Positions 7,005-14,351 of a DNA stretch of 15,581 bases are shown here, one piece after another. The DNA is from CAYQZD01 sp964421875 (GTDB lineage Bacteria > Electryoneota > Tariuqbacteria > Tariuqbacterales > Tariuqbacteraceae), in NCBI GenBank assembly GCA_964421875.1, contig CAYQZD010000087.1, positions 1-15,581 on the forward strand. The letters run 5' to 3'. Each line of letters opens with the position of its first letter. Positions within the stretch are counted from its first letter, which is position 1. The position numbers and the translations under genes are program-made. Below the pieces are notes generated by a model. The model worked only from the letters and a program-made list of their open reading frames with translations. It was not told where the DNA came from and did no database searches.

Positions 7005-7528
7005 CTTCCCACATCACCCTTCCAAACTTCCTCAAACACACCCCGAGCCTCCTCCCCCCACAGACAAAACCACACCTCGCGGGGATAATCGTGCGCTTCC
7101 AGGAACTTCACCGCTTCCCCAATCATCAACTCGGCGCAACGCTTCAGCGGAAATCCCGCCACCCCCGTCCCCAGCGCCGGAAAAGCCACCGCCTCCATCA
7201 GCTTCTCCCGCGCTATCTCCAGCGAAGCGATAGTGGAACTGCGCAGCGACTCCTCCGTGGTGGGAACGCCCCACCCCATCGAAGCGGCGTGTATCACCCA
7301 CTTCGCCGGAAGCTCCCCGCCACCGGTCAAAGCCGCCTCGCCGATTTTGACAGGACCGTGGCGGCTGCATTCTTCCTGGATAGAGGGACCCCCCTTGCGC
7401 TTAATCGCCCCCGCCACGCCGGAGCCGAGGATGAGCAGGTTGTTGGCGGCGTTGACAATGGCGTGGATTTTTAGGGAGGTGATGTCCCCCTCGACGATTT
7501 TTATCCGCTCTAAAGCAGATTCTCTCAT
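7001..7528 (-). CDS. Macro-domain protein (ADP-ribose binding/hydrolysing)
   Basis: This 175-residue stand-alone macro domain is expected to bind ADP-ribose and may remove it from proteins, nucleic acids or O-acetyl-ADP-ribose. The visible motifs are GDIT (14-17), VNAANN (25-30), GSGVAGAI (35-42), KIGEAALTGGG (61-71), VIHAA (78-82) and PALGTGVAGFP (117-127), so all the usual ligand loops are present. There is no signal peptide. Its ATG overlaps the HIT gene stop by 4 bp, and its own stop overlaps the methyltransferase start by 4 bp, so translation of the three genes is probably coupled. Unlike DarTG systems, no ADP-ribosyltransferase toxin gene is nearby. It is GC-rich, especially at the 3' end, unlike the following methyltransferase. 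The exact substrate is unknown. Confidence 0.9.
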   Translation of the reverse strand: MRESALERIKIVEGDITSLKIHAIVNAANNLLILGSGVAGAIKRKGGPSIQEECSRHGPVKIGEAALTGGGELPAKWVIHAASMGWGVPTTEESLRSSTIASLEIAREKLMEAVAFPALGTGVAGFPLKRCAELMIGEAVKFLEAHDYPREVWFCLWGEEARGVFEEVWKGDVGR

Positions 7529-8016
7529 TGCTTATCGAACTCCGCTTTCAGCTTATTATAAGTCCTCTCCAACGCTTCGGATATCACTCGGGTTTCACCG
7601 AACACCGCCATAAAGTTATGGTCGCCGCTCCAGCGGGGGATGATGTGGTAATGTAAATGTTCGTCGATACCGGCTCCGGCTACTCGCCCCAGGTTCAACC
7701 CGATGTTGAATCCCATCGCCCGCATACTGTCCTTCAACACCTTCACGCACATTCCGATAAGACGCTGCATCTCCAGGCTCTCTTCGTCGGTGAGTTCCTC
7801 GAAATCGGAAAGATGCCGGTAGGGCACCACTAAGAGATGGCCGTTGATGTAGGGGTACTTGTTCATAATGATGAAAGCCTTCTCCCCATGGCGCAGCACC
7901 AGGTTTTCCCGGTTGCAGCTTAAATCATGGTCGATGCAGAAGACGCAGCCTTCGCACTCCTCCTGAATCGACTTCTCAATATATTCCATGCGCCAGGGCG
8001 CCCATATTCTGTTCAT
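7525..8016 (-). CDS. HIT family nucleotide hydrolase/phosphorylase
   Basis: This 163-residue histidine-triad protein has the signature HLHYHI (His120, His122, His124), in which the last His attacks the phosphate. The N-terminus RIWAPWRMEYI followed by a CxxCxxC cluster (21-27) is typical of the diadenosine tetraphosphate (Ap4A) hydrolase/phosphorylase-like branch, so dinucleoside polyphosphates or nucleotidyl conjugates are the likely substrates. HLLVVPYRH (60-68) is the conserved family strand. The ATG at 8016 has only a weak ribosome site. It lies 23 bp after the FusA2-like gene and overlaps the macro-domain gene by 4 bp, so the three are probably co-transcribed. Both HIT and macro proteins act on nucleotide derivatives, which may be why they are linked, but this is an inference. 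Confidence 0.92.
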   Translation of the reverse strand: MNRIWAPWRMEYIEKSIQEECEGCVFCIDHDLSCNRENLVLRHGEKAFIIMNKYPYINGHLLVVPYRHLSDFEELTDEESLEMQRLIGMCVKVLKDSMRAMGFNIGLNLGRVAGAGIDEHLHYHIIPRWSGDHNFMAVFGETRVISEALERTYNKLKAEFDKQ

Positions 8017-8039
8017 ATCTTAGTATCGCTGATTGCAAA

Positions 8040-10139
8040 TTAAGACCCGGAACCTTCGGCTTTGGCTTTCTCGTAAGCCTCCACCAGCTTGGTCTGGATG
8101 TCACCGGGAACCTCTTCGTAGTGGCTGAATTTCTGCCGGTGAACGCCTCTGCCCTGAGTCATGGAGCGGAGGGAAGTGGAATACTTGTTGAGTTCCGCCA
8201 GGGGGACCTTGGCTTTGATAATCTGATTCCTGCCTGACGCCTCCATCCCCTGTATCTTGCCCCGCCGCGAAGAGATATCCCCCATCACATCGCCCATATA
8301 CTCTTCGGGGACTTTGACCTCAAGGTCGTAAATCGGCTCCAGAATCGACGGTTTGCATTTGGCAAAGGCGTTGGAGAATCCGAGGGAGCCGGCGATTTTG
8401 AAAGCCATTTCCGAGGAATCGACATCGTGGAACTTACCGTCATACAAAGTCACTTTCACGTCCACCACTTTATAGCCTGATATAACTCCCTTCCCCATCC
8501 GCTCCTTGATGCCTTTTTCCACTGCGGGGATGAACTTGGAGGGGATGGCGCCGCCAAAAATGGAATTCACAAATTCGAACTCTTCCCCCCGGGGCATCGG
8601 CTCGAGCTTGACATTGACCACTCCGAATTGTCCCCTGCCGCCGGTCTGCTTTTTATGCTTCCCTTCAGCTTCCGCGGTCGCTTTGATGGTTTCGCGGTAG
8701 GGAATCCGGGGGTCTTCGCGCTCGACATCGACTCCGAACCGGTCCTTGAGACGCTGGATAATCACCTCCAGGTGCTGTTCACCCTGACCGGCGACGATGG
8801 TTTGAGTCAATTCCGGGTCATAGCTGAAAACGAAGGAGGGATCGACCTCGTGCAGGCTCTGCAGTCCGGTGGAAATTTTCTCCTCGTCCCCCTTGGATTT
8901 GGGGACGACCGCAGTCCTGATGACCGGGTCGGGAAAAGCGATACCCTTTAAAGTCACCTTGTGCTGGCTGTCAGACAGTGTGTCGCCGGTGTGAGTGTTT
9001 TTCAACTTCACCACCGCGCCCATATCTCCCGCGGTTAGAGGGTCCACCTGTTCGCGGTTCTTGCCCCAAATATGGAAAATTTGCCCGATTTTCTCCGAGG
9101 AGCCGGTTACCGTGTTAGCCAATTCCATCCCCGACTCAACCGTGCCCGAATACACTCTGAGCAGCGACAGCTCGCCCACATGCTGCTCCGCCAGGGTTTT
9201 CCATACCAGCACCGACGCTTTGTCCGATTTGAGTTCGACCGCTTCGCTGGTACCGGGTTTGAAGGCGGATTGGGGAGTAATGTTTAGCGGGCTGGGAGCC
9301 AACTCCGCCAGCAACTCCAGCAGGCGGAGCGCGCCGATATTACTTGAGGCGGCGGCGCAGAACACCGGAACTATCCCCCCGTTCGCGACGCCGAGCTTCA
9401 ATCCTCGAGAGAACTCCTCGTCGCTTAAATCCTCATTTTCGAAGAAAGCCTCCATCAGCTCATCATCAGCTTCAGCGGCGTTTTCCAGGATAATCTGCCT
9501 CAGCTCCGCGGCTTTGTCAGCTAAATCGGCGGGGATATCTTCCTCGCTGTATTTTCCGCTGCCGTCACGTTCAAAGCGGAGCAGCTTCATCTTCAGCAGG
9601 TCCACCACCTGATTGAATCCCTCGCCCTGGTTGGCGGGGAACTGCAACGCCGCCACCTTGGCGCCGAATATTTCCCGCGCCTCTGCCAAAACCTTATCAA
9701 AATCGGCGTTTTCCCGGTCGAGATTGTTCATCACTATCATCCGGGCGCGCTCAACCTCGTCGGCATAAGCCCAAACCTGCTCGGTGCCGACTTCAATCCC
9801 GCTGACTCCACTGAGCAGAACCAGCGCCGTATCAGACACTCGAAGCCCGCCCTTGACCTCCGCTAAAAAATCGGCGAATCCGGGCGTGTCTATAAGATTG
9901 AAATGGTAGTCATTGTAATCTCCGGTGAGAAGAGTCGAGCTCACGGACAAACTCTTATCGATCTCTTCTTTGCGGTAATCCGATAATGTGTTTCCCGCTT
10001 CTATCGTTCCCATACGCGTGGTCTTGCCCATATTGAACATCAGCGCTTCCGCCAGCATAGTTTTTCCGGTTCCGCCGTGTCCAATCAACACCAAATTCCT
10101 AATCTTTTCAATCGCAACAGCGCTCAATTCAGCCTCCAT
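8040..10139 (-). CDS. Elongation factor G-like translational GTPase (FusA2 type)
   Basis: This is a 699-residue paralogue of elongation factor G with all five EF-G domains in order. The GTPase domain has G1 GHGGTGKT (20-27), G3 DTPG (84-87) and NNLD (138-141) in place of the usual NKMD. Domain II follows around VLVWKTLAEQHVGELSLLRVYSG, then domain III (GQGEQHLEVIIQRL), domain IV (GGRGQFGVV, AFKIAGSLGF) and domain V (LEVKVPEEYMGDVMGDISSRRGKIQGM). The DTPG motif is followed by Phe where canonical EF-G has the catalytic His (DTPGH), as in the FusA2-like subfamily. It is probably not the main translocase; the exact job of these paralogues is unsettled. The ATG at 10139 has no ribosome site, whereas a TTG at 10127 has GGAGG 5 nt upstream and could be the true start (695 residues). 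Confidence 0.92.
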   Translation of the reverse strand: MEAELSAVAIEKIRNLVLIGHGGTGKTMLAEALMFNMGKTTRMGTIEAGNTLSDYRKEEIDKSLSVSSTLLTGDYNDYHFNLIDTPGFADFLAEVKGGLRVSDTALVLLSGVSGIEVGTEQVWAYADEVERARMIVMNNLDRENADFDKVLAEAREIFGAKVAALQFPANQGEGFNQVVDLLKMKLLRFERDGSGKYSEEDIPADLADKAAELRQIILENAAEADDELMEAFFENEDLSDEEFSRGLKLGVANGGIVPVFCAAASSNIGALRLLELLAELAPSPLNITPQSAFKPGTSEAVELKSDKASVLVWKTLAEQHVGELSLLRVYSGTVESGMELANTVTGSSEKIGQIFHIWGKNREQVDPLTAGDMGAVVKLKNTHTGDTLSDSQHKVTLKGIAFPDPVIRTAVVPKSKGDEEKISTGLQSLHEVDPSFVFSYDPELTQTIVAGQGEQHLEVIIQRLKDRFGVDVEREDPRIPYRETIKATAEAEGKHKKQTGGRGQFGVVNVKLEPMPRGEEFEFVNSIFGGAIPSKFIPAVEKGIKERMGKGVISGYKVVDVKVTLYDGKFHDVDSSEMAFKIAGSLGFSNAFAKCKPSILEPIYDLEVKVPEEYMGDVMGDISSRRGKIQGMEASGRNQIIKAKVPLAELNKYSTSLRSMTQGRGVHRQKFSHYEEVPGDIQTKLVEAYEKAKAEGSGS

Positions 10140-10173
10140 CGGGATATAATTTTAGACTTAACTGTTATTACTT

Positions 10174-10179
10174 ATTATA
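10174..10179 (-). promoter_or_regulatory. Possible -10 element for the FusA2-like operon
   Basis: A perfect TATAAT lies on the minus strand 35 bp before the ATG at 10139. No good -35 hexamer is found 16-18 bp upstream, so this is only a candidate. It would start a transcript carrying the FusA2-like, HIT, macro and perhaps methyltransferase genes. Confidence 0.3.
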
Positions 10180-10331
10180 CTTATCATTGGTAATCAGCGC
10201 ATAATCATCCGGTCTCGAAAACGACTCCTATAGATTATCGAGTATTTCCAACGGCTTTCAATGCAATTAATTAACCAATTAAATTAACGATTTAAAATCA
10301 AATAATCAAGCAGGCTGCCGCCTTTTTCGAG

Positions 10332-10358
10332 CAAAAAAAATCCGCCTTGCGGCGGATT
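10332..10358 (-). terminator. Rho-independent terminator of the sigma operon
   Basis: Inverted repeat AATCCGCC (10339-10346) and GGCGGATT (10351-10358) with a 4-nt loop is followed on the minus strand by a run of eight T. It lies about 60 bp past the stop of the Spy/CpxP-like gene. The rest of the gap to 10139 is AT-rich and, apart from the -10 candidate, I see nothing in it. Confidence 0.9.
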
Positions 10359-10416
10359 CTTGAGGAGTATTATTCTGTGCCTATGCGCTGTTCTTCATAC
10401 TGAAGAATCAAGCTCC

Positions 10417-11070
10417 TCAGGTAGCGCAGGTCTTTTCGCCGGGCGATATCGGCTGAGCCTGTTGAAGAGTACAGTTATGGTTTTTATGCTTTGCGCCGAA
10501 TTTATGGCGCTGATTATCGCCCTCCCCTTTCATTCCCATCGGAGCGCCGGGGCCTTTATCCCGCTTCTGGCGCTGCATCTCTCCCTTCCTTTCGCCGGGC
10601 CTCATTTTATGCCGCTCCCATATCGCATCCCGCAGTCTGTGATGGAATGTGTGTTGGAACATCACCAGCTTCGCCAGCTTGGTGTCGTCCAAAATCTTAG
10701 CCGCATCCTTGCGAAAATCAGTGCGAGCTTTCAGGATTTCCATCTCATTCTGCTCTATCTGTTGGATGATGTTAGCGGTTTTCTTCCCGGTTTCGCTCGC
10801 GAGGATGTATCCTTGCAGTTTCTTTACAAGTTCATCGTTCTTTTCGTGGAGGGATTGGATTTTTTTCTCGAACTTGTTGAACAGTGGGAAGAATTTCGCA
10901 GTCTCGGCTTCAGTTAGGTCCAGCTCTTCGGTCAGTTTCCACATTTTGATAGTCTTAACCTTCTCATGCATCCGCGCCCGTGGTTCCGGAGGAGGCGGGG
11001 GCGGCTGGGCTATGGAGACCGTTGCGGTGATTATCAAGCCGCACAGTGTTAAAAGCAGTGTTTTCTTCAT
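10417..11070 (-). CDS. Spy/CpxP-like periplasmic protein
   Basis: This 217-residue exported protein is probably of the Spy/CpxP (LTXXQ-like) type, small helical chaperones or metal sensors of the periplasm. It has a signal peptide (MKKTLLLTLCGLIITATVSIAQ), a short Pro run, then a helical body with MWKLTEELDLTEAETAKFF (43-61) and a coiled coil to about residue 150. The last 60 residues are Lys/Arg/Gly/His-rich (MRPGERKGEMQRQKRDK, HKFGAKHKNHN) and may bind metal or be disordered. The ATG at 11070 has GAGGA upstream; an upstream ATG at 11091 in frame would overlap the anti-sigma gene and lacks a ribosome site. It is the third gene of an ECF sigma/anti-sigma operon, which suggests an envelope-stress role. 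Family assignment rests on pattern only. Confidence 0.75.
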   Translation of the reverse strand: MKKTLLLTLCGLIITATVSIAQPPPPPPEPRARMHEKVKTIKMWKLTEELDLTEAETAKFFPLFNKFEKKIQSLHEKNDELVKKLQGYILASETGKKTANIIQQIEQNEMEILKARTDFRKDAAKILDDTKLAKLVMFQHTFHHRLRDAIWERHKMRPGERKGEMQRQKRDKGPGAPMGMKGEGDNQRHKFGAKHKNHNCTLQQAQPISPGEKTCAT

Positions 11071-11087
11071 TGTTGTCCTCACTTTCT

Positions 11088-11648
11088 TCATAGTATTTGA
11101 GTTTGTTTAATAGTACTGATGACTTCTTCAATTTCCTGTTCCGACATTTTCAACAGTAGATCGGTCAAAACCTCATCGTCGACGGTCAATATATCTTTAG
11201 CGTCTTCATAGCTGAGTTGCTGCATCGCAATGTCTATGAGAACTTCGTCGGTGGTCTCGGGCACGCTGTTGTAGAGTTCGTAGGCGGTCCAGCCTTCATA
11301 ATATCCCGAAAGTTCGACATTACGGGGGGCAAGGTTCAGCATCAGAACCAGCATCACCGCCACCGCCGCCGCCGCCAAACCCGCCGACCATTGGGTTATG
11401 CGCCCGGCGGAGCTTTCTACGCCTTGATACATCCGCTTTTTCAGCCGGGGCAGGTAGTATTCCCAGAAGATGGCATCCGGTTCGGCGGGAAAGACGGATT
11501 TGACATGCTTTATCTCGCCGCGAAGTTCTTCAATTTCTCCGCGGCATCGGGGGCAGGAATCGAGATGCCCTTTGACCGCCGCCCTTTCAGCGGCGCTTAT
11601 TTCGCCGGAATCGTAGTCCAGCATCTGTTGTAGGTTTAGATGTTCCAT
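11088..11648 (-). CDS. Zinc-finger anti-sigma factor, membrane-bound
   Basis: This 186-residue protein holds the partner sigma factor inactive at the inner membrane. The N-terminal zinc-binding anti-sigma motif is visible as His28-x3-Cys32-x2-Cys35 (HLDSCPRC), after a short helix (LQQMLDYDSGEIS). One membrane segment lies at about residues 87-107 (WSAGLAAAAVAVMLVLMLNLA). The C-terminal about 75 residues lie outside; they are acidic and rich in paired helices (DEVLIDIAMQQLSYEDA, DEVLTDLLLKMSEQEIEEV) and could be the sensor part. It lies 27 bp after the sigma gene and 17 bp before the Spy/CpxP-like gene, all on one strand. The ribosome site is weak, so translation may depend on the upstream gene. 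Confidence 0.88.
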   Translation of the reverse strand: MEHLNLQQMLDYDSGEISAAERAAVKGHLDSCPRCRGEIEELRGEIKHVKSVFPAEPDAIFWEYYLPRLKKRMYQGVESSAGRITQWSAGLAAAAVAVMLVLMLNLAPRNVELSGYYEGWTAYELYNSVPETTDEVLIDIAMQQLSYEDAKDILTVDDEVLTDLLLKMSEQEIEEVISTIKQTQIL

Positions 11649-11675
11649 TTTAATATCCGAGTGGAATGTTTGTGT

Positions 11676-12233
11676 TTAAGCCGAAAACTCGACTCCTTTC
11701 CATTCCTTTAGAGCCTCCCTGAGTTTCTTGACCGCATGGTAATGCAGGGCTTTTACTGTGCCCAAACTGCGCTCCATCACCTCCGCGACCTCGGTCAGTT
11801 TCAATCCCTGAAGGTGATGAAGGGTGAAGGCGGCTTTCTGCTGGGGCGGTAGTTTTTCCACCGCTTCCCGCAAGTCGCGCCGGAAATCGCTGCGCCGGAC
11901 TTGATCGTCCGCGGCGGGAAGTGAAGGTTGTTTGATGGAATTATCATCTATGCTTAAGAACCTTTTCCACCGGGCGTTCTTAAGATGTTTCAGCGATTGA
12001 TTGTATCCTATCCGATAGAGCCAGGTGGAAAGCGATGAATCGCCGCGGAAATTTTTCACCGACTTGAAAGCCCGGATAAAGACACTTTGAGAAATGTCCA
12101 TCGCATCGTCGCGGCTTCCGGTCAGTCTCAGAGCCAGCATATATATTTCCTTCTGGTATGTCTTCACCATCCGGTCGAAGGCGGACTCGTCGCCTGCGCG
12201 CAGTTGTTTAATAAGTTCTTTTTCGTTGTCCAT
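11676..12233 (-). CDS. ECF-family RNA polymerase sigma factor
   Basis: This 185-residue sigma-70 factor of the extracytoplasmic-function group has only regions 2 and 4. Region 2 spans about 15-85 (AFDRMVKTYQKEIYMLAL, DAMDISQSVFIRAFKSVKNF, LSTWLYRIGYNQSL). Region 4 spans about 120-175 (LPPQQKAAFTLHHLQGLKLTEVA, then the helix-turn-helix SLGTVKALHYHAVKKLREAL). I took the ATG at 12233, which has GAGGA just upstream; a longer frame from a TTG at 12260 has no ribosome site. It probably directs transcription of envelope genes on release from the anti-sigma factor encoded downstream. It is divergent from signal peptidase I, and I cannot see a convincing promoter for it. Confidence 0.93.
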   Translation of the reverse strand: MDNEKELIKQLRAGDESAFDRMVKTYQKEIYMLALRLTGSRDDAMDISQSVFIRAFKSVKNFRGDSSLSTWLYRIGYNQSLKHLKNARWKRFLSIDDNSIKQPSLPAADDQVRRSDFRRDLREAVEKLPPQQKAAFTLHHLQGLKLTEVAEVMERSLGTVKALHYHAVKKLREALKEWKGVEFSA

Positions 12234-12296
12234 CAACCATCCTCGTATACTTTGACCCAATCGGGCTGAAAAAGGTTTAATCCTCTATCGGCAGGG

Positions 12297-12324
12297 GGAA
12301 CTATAATTCTTCAGTCAACGTATA
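12297..12324 (+). promoter_or_regulatory. Possible ECF-type promoter upstream of signal peptidase I
   Basis: On the plus strand, GGAACT (12297-12302) is followed after 16 bp by CGTATA (12319-12324). GGAAC-type -35 boxes are common for ECF sigma factors, and the neighbouring divergent gene encodes one. It lies about 125 bp before the chosen lepB start, so a long leader would follow. This rests on a short motif match only. Confidence 0.25.
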
Positions 12325-12449
12325 AAAACTAAAGCGCTAAAGACGGCTTTCCCCGGAACACACCGGAATCCGCTGTGTGGCGGGAAGCAGGCGCTTCTTT
12401 TAATTGCGCTGCCGACGTTCCTCTGACAATAAATAGAATAGAGCCCTCT

Positions 12450-13238
12450 ATGCCCCTCGATAAAAAAACCGACAATATCTTTATAAGATATTGGAATTGG
12501 CGTAAAAAACGCAAAAAAATCATCGCCGAACGCCGCAAAGCCAAAGGTTTCGTCAGAGACTGGCTGGAGACTATCGTTTCGGTGGTGATTATGGTGGTGG
12601 TAATCCGGGTCACTGTGGTGGAGGCTTTCCGTATTCCCACCGGCTCGATGGAGGATACCCTGCTGGTGGGGGATTTTCTGCTGGTCAATAAGTTCTTTTA
12701 CGGCATCCGCACCCCCGACTGGGTGGGTGTCCCCTTCACCAATATCGGTTTCTTCGTTCCCCACACCCGTCTGCCCGGGTTCGCAAAGCCCAAAGCCGGC
12801 GATATCATCGTATTTCGTTTCCCCTTGGATCCCAGGAAAAATTACATCAAACGCTGTGTAGCAGTGGCGGGACAAACCGTGGAAGTCCGGGATAAGGTCC
12901 TCTATGTTGATGGTGAGAAGTTTCCCAACCCTCCGAAGATGAAAATCGACACCGATTTTACCTATCCCGAAGGTTTGATAGAACCGGGAATATACCGGGG
13001 CTACGGTAACCGGGACAATTTCGGCCCGGTCACCGTTCCCGAAGGACAACTGTTTATGATGGGGGACAACCGCGATCGGTCGGCTGACAGCAGGTACTGG
13101 GGTCTCCTTCCCCAGGAGAATATTGTGGGCAAAGCTTTCATCATCTATTTCTCCTGGGATAAAACTATCCCCTTTTATCGCACCGACCGGCTTCACCGTA
13201 AAATCCGCTGGTGGCGGATTGGCGGTCTAATACGCTGA
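12450..13238 (+). CDS. lepB: Signal peptidase I
   Basis: This 262-residue inner-membrane serine protease cleaves signal peptides from exported proteins. A basic N-terminal stretch (WRKKRKKIIAERRKAK) precedes one membrane segment (about 40-57, TIVSVVIMVVVIRVTVV). The catalytic Ser is in PTGSMEDTL (Ser66), the general-base Lys in YIKRCVAVAG (Lys134), and box E is MGDNRDRSADSRYWG. Numbering is from the ATG at 12450. The frame is open upstream to a GTG at 12375, which would add 25 residues unlike the family, so I prefer 12450 although its ribosome site is weak. The endonuclease IV gene follows 33 bp downstream and is probably co-transcribed. It is divergent from the ECF sigma gene. Confidence 0.93.
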   Translation: MPLDKKTDNIFIRYWNWRKKRKKIIAERRKAKGFVRDWLETIVSVVIMVVVIRVTVVEAFRIPTGSMEDTLLVGDFLLVNKFFYGIRTPDWVGVPFTNIGFFVPHTRLPGFAKPKAGDIIVFRFPLDPRKNYIKRCVAVAGQTVEVRDKVLYVDGEKFPNPPKMKIDTDFTYPEGLIEPGIYRGYGNRDNFGPVTVPEGQLFMMGDNRDRSADSRYWGLLPQENIVGKAFIIYFSWDKTIPFYRTDRLHRKIRWWRIGGLIR

Positions 13239-13271
13239 ACTCCTATTCGACAAACACCCGCCGGAATTATC

Positions 13272-14135
13272 TTGGACTTTCATAAACCTCAAAAGCCCCT
13301 GCTGGGCGCGCACGTCTCTATCGCAGGAGGAGTCGACAAAGCTCCGGAAAGGGGCCGAGTTCTCACCTGCGACTGCATCCAGATATTTTCCAAAAACCAA
13401 ACCCAGTGGAAGTCGAAACCTTTGAGCGAAGAGACCGCCGCCCGTTTCAAGGAAGCGTTGGGCGAGTTCGACATCCGGGATGTTCTGATTCACGACTCCT
13501 ATCTGATAAACCTCGGCAGTACCGATGAAGTGAAGCTGGAGAAATCACGGGAGGCTTTCCTCGATGAGATCGACCGGGCAGACCTGCTCGGGGTGAAATT
13601 CTTAGTATTCCACCCCGGTTCGCATATGGGCGCCGGTGAAGAACAGGGACTGCGAAACATCGCCGACAGCCTGAATATCCTCATCGACCAGCGTCCCGAC
13701 AGCAGCGTGAAGCTGCTGCTGGAGACCACCGCCGGTCAGGGCACCAACCTCGGATACCGCTTCGAGCATTTAGCCAGGATAATCGAGCTGGTGGAAGACA
13801 CGGGAAGGATGGGGACTTGCTACGACACTCAGCACACCTTCGCCGCCGGATACGACCTCCGAACCAGGGAAAGCTATGAGGCGGTATGGAAGGATTTCGA
13901 CGATATTGTGGGATTGAATACACTGAAGGCTTTCCACCTTAACGACTCCAGGAAAGAGCTCGCTTCCCGAGTCGACCGGCACGAACATATTGGACAGGGC
14001 TTAATCGGCGAGTCCGCCTTCAGGATGCTGATGAACGACCCCAAATTCGCCGAAGTCCCGATGTATCTGGAAACTCCCCAGGGCGAGGAAGAATATTACA
14101 CCAACCTCAAGTTCCTCCGTTCGCTGTTTGAATAG
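13272..14135 (+). CDS. nfo: Endonuclease IV (AP endonuclease)
   Basis: This 287-residue zinc-dependent endonuclease cuts DNA 5' of abasic sites in base-excision repair. The TIM-barrel signature starts with GAHVSIAGG (12-20). All nine metal ligands expected from E. coli Nfo can be placed: His74 (IHDSY), His114 (FHPGSH), Glu151 (LLETTAGQGTN), Asp185 and His188 (CYDTQHTFAAGYD), His222 (FHLNDS), Asp235 and His237 (RVDRHEHIGQG) and Glu267 (LETPQ). The start is a TTG at 13272 with GGAA 5 nt upstream; no ATG is available nearby. It lies 33 bp after lepB on the same strand. Length is normal for the family and no residue is missing. Confidence 0.96.
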   Translation: MDFHKPQKPLLGAHVSIAGGVDKAPERGRVLTCDCIQIFSKNQTQWKSKPLSEETAARFKEALGEFDIRDVLIHDSYLINLGSTDEVKLEKSREAFLDEIDRADLLGVKFLVFHPGSHMGAGEEQGLRNIADSLNILIDQRPDSSVKLLLETTAGQGTNLGYRFEHLARIIELVEDTGRMGTCYDTQHTFAAGYDLRTRESYEAVWKDFDDIVGLNTLKAFHLNDSRKELASRVDRHEHIGQGLIGESAFRMLMNDPKFAEVPMYLETPQGEEEYYTNLKFLRSLFE

Positions 14136-14166
14136 ATTTCAAGACCTTTGAGATTACACATTTATC

Positions 14167-14244
14167 GTGGCGCAGGGTCTCCGCACCCTGCGCCATATCC
14201 CTATAAATCAAGTATTTGTTGTTGACTGCGGAGAGTCGACAACA
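14167..14244. repeat. Pair of hairpins with complementary loops
   Basis: Two palindromes lie 21 bp apart after nfo. The first has an 11-bp perfect stem (14168-14178 with 14185-14195) and loop CTCCGC. The second has an 11-bp stem with one G-T wobble (14217-14227 with 14234-14244) and loop GCGGAG, the exact reverse complement of the first loop. Neither is followed by a T run, so they are not ordinary terminators. They may be an extragenic palindromic (REP-like) repeat pair. Confidence 0.6.
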
Positions 14245-14287
14245 CATAATTTCATGAACACCGATAAGACACTTCTATAAACAGAAC

Positions 14288-14320
14288 AGCCGGGACTGTA
14301 TCAGTCCCGGCTTTCATTTT
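14288..14320. terminator. Terminator between nfo and the CoA-binding protein gene
   Basis: Inverted repeat AGCCGGGACT (14288-14297) and AGTCCCGGCT (14303-14312) has a 5-nt loop. On the plus strand it is followed by TTTCATTTT, which can end the lepB-nfo transcript. On the minus strand the following bases are only moderately T-rich, so it may serve the converging genes too. It sits 39 bp past the stop of the CoA-binding gene. Confidence 0.75.
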
Positions 14321-14351
14321 CGTATAGTCTGTATCTGCCCGGCGTTTATGT

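Noticed and set aside
7001..7528. Macro domain as the antitoxin of a DarTG-type system
   Set aside because: No ADP-ribosyltransferase gene is adjacent on either side, and the neighbours are a HIT protein and a methyltransferase.
8995..9612. Plus-strand open frame of 205 codons inside the FusA2-like gene
   Set aside because: It is Ser-rich noise antisense to a full-length GTPase with conserved domains; no ribosome site or family match.
12384..12402. Small GAAGC/GCTTC hairpin followed by TTTT before lepB
   Set aside because: A 5-bp stem is too weak to call a terminator or attenuator, and it could arise by chance.
12315..13196. Long open frame of 293 codons on the minus strand opposite signal peptidase I
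   Set aside because: The plus-strand frame has all signal peptidase I motifs; the antisense product is His/Pro-rich with no family resemblance.
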